A DNA stretch of 64,000 bases from an uncultured Dokdonia sp. Its GTDB lineage: Bacteria > Bacteroidota > Bacteroidia > Flavobacteriales > Flavobacteriaceae. The notes beneath the pieces are model-generated. The model saw only the letters and a program-made list of their open reading frames with translations. It made no database searches and had not been told where the DNA came from. The stretch lies in the NCBI RefSeq assembly GCF_947492815.1, contig NZ_CANLOB010000002.1, positions 310,001 through 374,000 of the forward strand, in the 5' to 3' direction. The position numbers and the translations under genes are program-made. This document shows, piece after piece, positions 61,757-64,000 of this stretch. The stretch's first letter is position 1. Each line of letters starts with the position of its first letter.

Positions 61757-64000
61757 ATGAGAAATCTAATAAGAGTCATTCTCGTATTATGCACAGGTAT
61801 ACTTACTGCTCAGAATGGCGTAATTAAAGGAAATGTAATCGATAAGCAATCAGAAATTCCATTAATGGGAGCAACCGTAGAGCTTCTGGATGTAGATCCG
61901 CCTGTGGGTGTGATTACCGATGAAAATGGGAAGTTCAGAATGGAAAATGTTCCTGTGGGAAGGCAACGTATTCGTGTGACCTATTTAGGATTTGAATCTA
62001 TCACCATACCCAATATTGTAGTAACTGCAGGTAAAGATGCCGTAGTGGATGTAAATTTGGTAGAGGCATTTGGGCAACTCGATGAAGTAGTGATTAGCTC
62101 TGGCACCAATAAAGAGCGAGCTGTAAATAAACTGGCAACCGTCTCATCACGCCAATTTAGTGTAGATGAAGTCACTCGATTTTCAGGTGGAAGAAGTGAT
62201 GTAGGAAGACTAGCGGCCAATTTTGCTGGCGTATCTGCACCAGACGATAGTCGTAATGATATTGTAGTACGAGGAAATTCTCCTACAGGCTTATTATGGC
62301 GTTTAGAAGGCATTCCAATACCAAGTCCAAATCACTTTTCAACCGCAGGAACTACGGGAGGACCTGTATCTGCTTTAAATCCAAATATGCTGAAGAACTC
62401 AGACTTCTTAACCTCTGCATTCCCTGCCGAATATGGAAATGCCTTAGGAGGTGTTTTTGATTTAGGATTTAGAAAAGGAAATACAGACGATTATGAATAC
62501 TCTTTACAAGTAGGTGTTTTCTCTGGAGTCGAAGCCAATGTAGAAGGTCCTTTAGGGAATAAAGGAGGCTCTTTCCTAGTAGCTGGACGTTACTCATTAG
62601 TCGGAATTTTAGGCCAAGGAGCAGGCGGAACTAGTGCTACACCCAATTATGGCGATCTATCTCTGAATATTGATTTTGGAAGAGGAAAAGCAGGGAATTT
62701 TTCAATTTTTGGAATTTTTGGAACTTCAAATATTGATTTCTTGGGTGATGATATAGACGAAGATGATTTATTTGCTGCCACCGACGAAGATACATTTGTA
62801 GATTCTGGATTTGGTGTGATAGGATTGAAACACCGTATCAATTTGAGTGATAAATCCTATATCAAAACAACCCTGTCAAGTAGCTTATCTACCAATCAAT
62901 TTGAGGTCAATAGATTTTTAGATCAAGATACCCCACAAGAGCGCTCTATTCTTTTTACAGAAGCAGATAATACAGAGTCAAGAATAAGTATTTCTAGTTT
63001 GTTCAATACAAAACTCAATAATAAATCAACGGTACGGGCAGGTTTTGTCTATGAAAACATAGGATTTGATACCTTAGAAAGAGATCGTACTATGCAATCT
63101 GACGGCGATGGTGATGGTGATCCAGATCTATTTACATTTAGTGATATAGACGAAAGCTTAGGGATATTTCAACCATATATATCAGGGCAATATAGGCTTA
63201 CAGAAAAGCTTGCCTTAAACGGCGGGCTTCATGGACAGTATAGTACCTTGAGTGAGCAATTTGTATTAGAACCAAGAGCTGCTGTAAATTATGCCATCAC
63301 CCCAAAACATAAGATCAATATAGGGTATGGGTTGCATCATCAGTTACAACCATTGCCTATCCTTTTTCTTAATGAAGCGATTAATGGAGTATTAGTGCAA
63401 ACCAACAAGGAGTTGGATTTTACACAAAGCAATCACTTTGTGGTAGGATATGATGTGCGATTAGCAAAAAGTTGGCGAGGGAAACTAGAGGTCTATTACC
63501 AATCTATAAGCAATGCTGCTATAGAGGCATTTCCATCTAGTTATTCTTCCCTTACTGAAGGAGCAGATTTTGGTTTTGATAATGATCGTGTATCATTAGT
63601 TAATGAAGGGACTGGTTTTAACCAGGGTGTTGAGATTACGATAGAGAAGTTTTTTGATAAAGGATTTTATGGCTTATTTACTTCTTCATTTTTTGAAAGT
63701 AAGTATGAAGGAAGTGATGGAATAGAGCGTAATACCCCTTTTAATAATGGCTATGTCATTAATGTATTGGCAGGAAAAGAATTCAAGTTAGGAGCGACAG
63801 GGCGTAATACGTGGTTTGTAGATACCAAAATTACGACTTCAGGAGGACGTTATTTTACGCCTGCAGATTTGGAAGCATCTCAAGTGGCTGGCTTTGAAGT
63901 GTTGCAAGAAGAGCTTGCCTTTAGTGAGCAAAGTGATGCCTATTTTAGATGGGATGTAAAATTTGGTGTCAAGTTGAATAGTGCAAAAAAGAAACAATCA
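61757..64000 (+). CDS. TonB-dependent receptor (partial, 3' end outside the window)
   Basis: An open frame from the ATG at 61757 runs to the window edge (748 codons seen). The product has a signal peptide (about 1-18, ending LTAQ), a carboxypeptidase-regulatory-like domain (about 20-100, GVIKGNVIDKQSEIPLMGATVEL ...), a plug domain (from about 105, with DIVVRGNSPTGLLWRLEGIPIP) and the start of the barrel. Acidic loops occur, such as GDDIDEDDLF and SDGDGDGDPD, the latter like a calcium-binding turn. It is divergent from a LytS/LytR pair that may control it. Substrate unknown. Confidence 0.9.
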   Translation, partial: MRNLIRVILVLCTGILTAQNGVIKGNVIDKQSEIPLMGATVELLDVDPPVGVITDENGKFRMENVPVGRQRIRVTYLGFESITIPNIVVTAGKDAVVDVNLVEAFGQLDEVVISSGTNKERAVNKLATVSSRQFSVDEVTRFSGGRSDVGRLAANFAGVSAPDDSRNDIVVRGNSPTGLLWRLEGIPIPSPNHFSTAGTTGGPVSALNPNMLKNSDFLTSAFPAEYGNALGGVFDLGFRKGNTDDYEYSLQVGVFSGVEANVEGPLGNKGGSFLVAGRYSLVGILGQGAGGTSATPNYGDLSLNIDFGRGKAGNFSIFGIFGTSNIDFLGDDIDEDDLFAATDEDTFVDSGFGVIGLKHRINLSDKSYIKTTLSSSLSTNQFEVNRFLDQDTPQERSILFTEADNTESRISISSLFNTKLNNKSTVRAGFVYENIGFDTLERDRTMQSDGDGDGDPDLFTFSDIDESLGIFQPYISGQYRLTEKLALNGGLHGQYSTLSEQFVLEPRAAVNYAITPKHKINIGYGLHHQLQPLPILFLNEAINGVLVQTNKELDFTQSNHFVVGYDVRLAKSWRGKLEVYYQSISNAAIEAFPSSYSSLTEGADFGFDNDRVSLVNEGTGFNQGVEITIEKFFDKGFYGLFTSSFFESKYEGSDGIERNTPFNNGYVINVLAGKEFKLGATGRNTWFVDTKITTSGGRYFTPADLEASQVAGFEVLQEELAFSEQSDAYFRWDVKFGVKLNSAKKKQS

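Noticed and set aside
61981..62841. Minus-strand frames opposite the last TonB receptor
   Set aside because: The plus-strand frame is an unmistakable TonB receptor; the antisense frames are low-complexity Ser/Thr/Pro sequence.
1..64000. CRISPR array, prophage or IS element
   Set aside because: No regularly spaced direct repeats, no phage structural genes and no transposase frame were found. The dispersed palindromes are irregularly spaced and lie partly in genes.

Overview
The window is a gene-dense, AT-rich stretch of a Bacteroidota chromosome, almost certainly family Flavobacteriaceae. The evidence is type IX secretion C-terminal sorting domains (three proteins), TonB-dependent receptors with an N-terminal carboxypeptidase-regulatory-like domain, a DNA polymerase III alpha subunit fused to an N-terminal exonuclease, S16 with a long Ala/Glu-rich tail, -7 promoter elements of the TAnnTTTG type, frequent TTG/GTG starts and no Shine-Dalgarno pattern. 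The density of the palindrome TTTCGCGAAA makes me think of Dokdonia or a close relative; that is inference from memory, not from a search. I see no rRNA, tRNA, CRISPR array, prophage or transposase gene.

Layout. 1-9.5 kb: end of a membrane protein, a zinc-ribbon CPBP protease, ChrA, a PiT phosphate transporter with a PhoU-like tail, a small MORN-like secreted protein, and a lipoprotein/TonB-receptor operon. 9.7-19 kb: dGTPase, a secreted M36 metalloprotease, dxs, tadA, a cold-shock protein and aspS. 19-25.5 kb: a housekeeping block with hemD, a DUF4271 protein, a polyprenol-phosphate mannosyltransferase, dihydroorotase, a DUF4296 lipoprotein, an SDR epimerase and tyrS. 25.5-31 kb: two tandem YHS-domain exported proteins, a LuxE-like acyl-protein synthetase and a large T9SS protein. 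31-38.6 kb: an OmpR/histidine-kinase pair, a glycosyltransferase whose 3' end is antisense to the kinase, trmB, a LysE transporter, an alkyltransferase-like protein, a second CPBP protease and a T9SS metzincin with leucine-rich repeats. 38.8-42 kb: an Fe-S and electron-transfer cluster (Mrp/ApbC, NifU, thioredoxin-reductase-like FNR, small membrane protein, [2Fe-2S] ferredoxin). 42-49 kb: two TPR membrane proteins, a membrane AraC regulator, DoxX, a lipoprotein, a GIN-domain protein, a gene broken by an amber codon and a metallophosphoesterase. 49-58 kb: acyl-CoA dehydrogenase, tRNA methyltransferase, rimM, rpsP, a lipoprotein and dnaE. 58-64 kb: a secreted caspase-like protein, a DUF6503 protein, a LytS/LytR-type two-component pair and the start of another TonB-dependent receptor that runs off the window.

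The most unusual signal is not a gene. A 20-bp palindrome, TACGCTTTCGCGAAAGCGTA, or a close variant, occurs about 17 times. About half the copies are intergenic. The others lie in frame inside conserved genes (dgt, dxs, trmB, dnaE and more), where the palindrome reads open in all three frames (AFAKA, TLSRK, RFRESV). Six longer intergenic elements of about 65-90 bp begin TACGCTTT and end AAAGCGTA; the short palindrome looks like their two ends joined. Two of the six also carry a second palindrome, CCTGCCTGCCGGYAGGCAGG. This looks like a family of dispersed non-autonomous repeats that can be domesticated as protein sequence.
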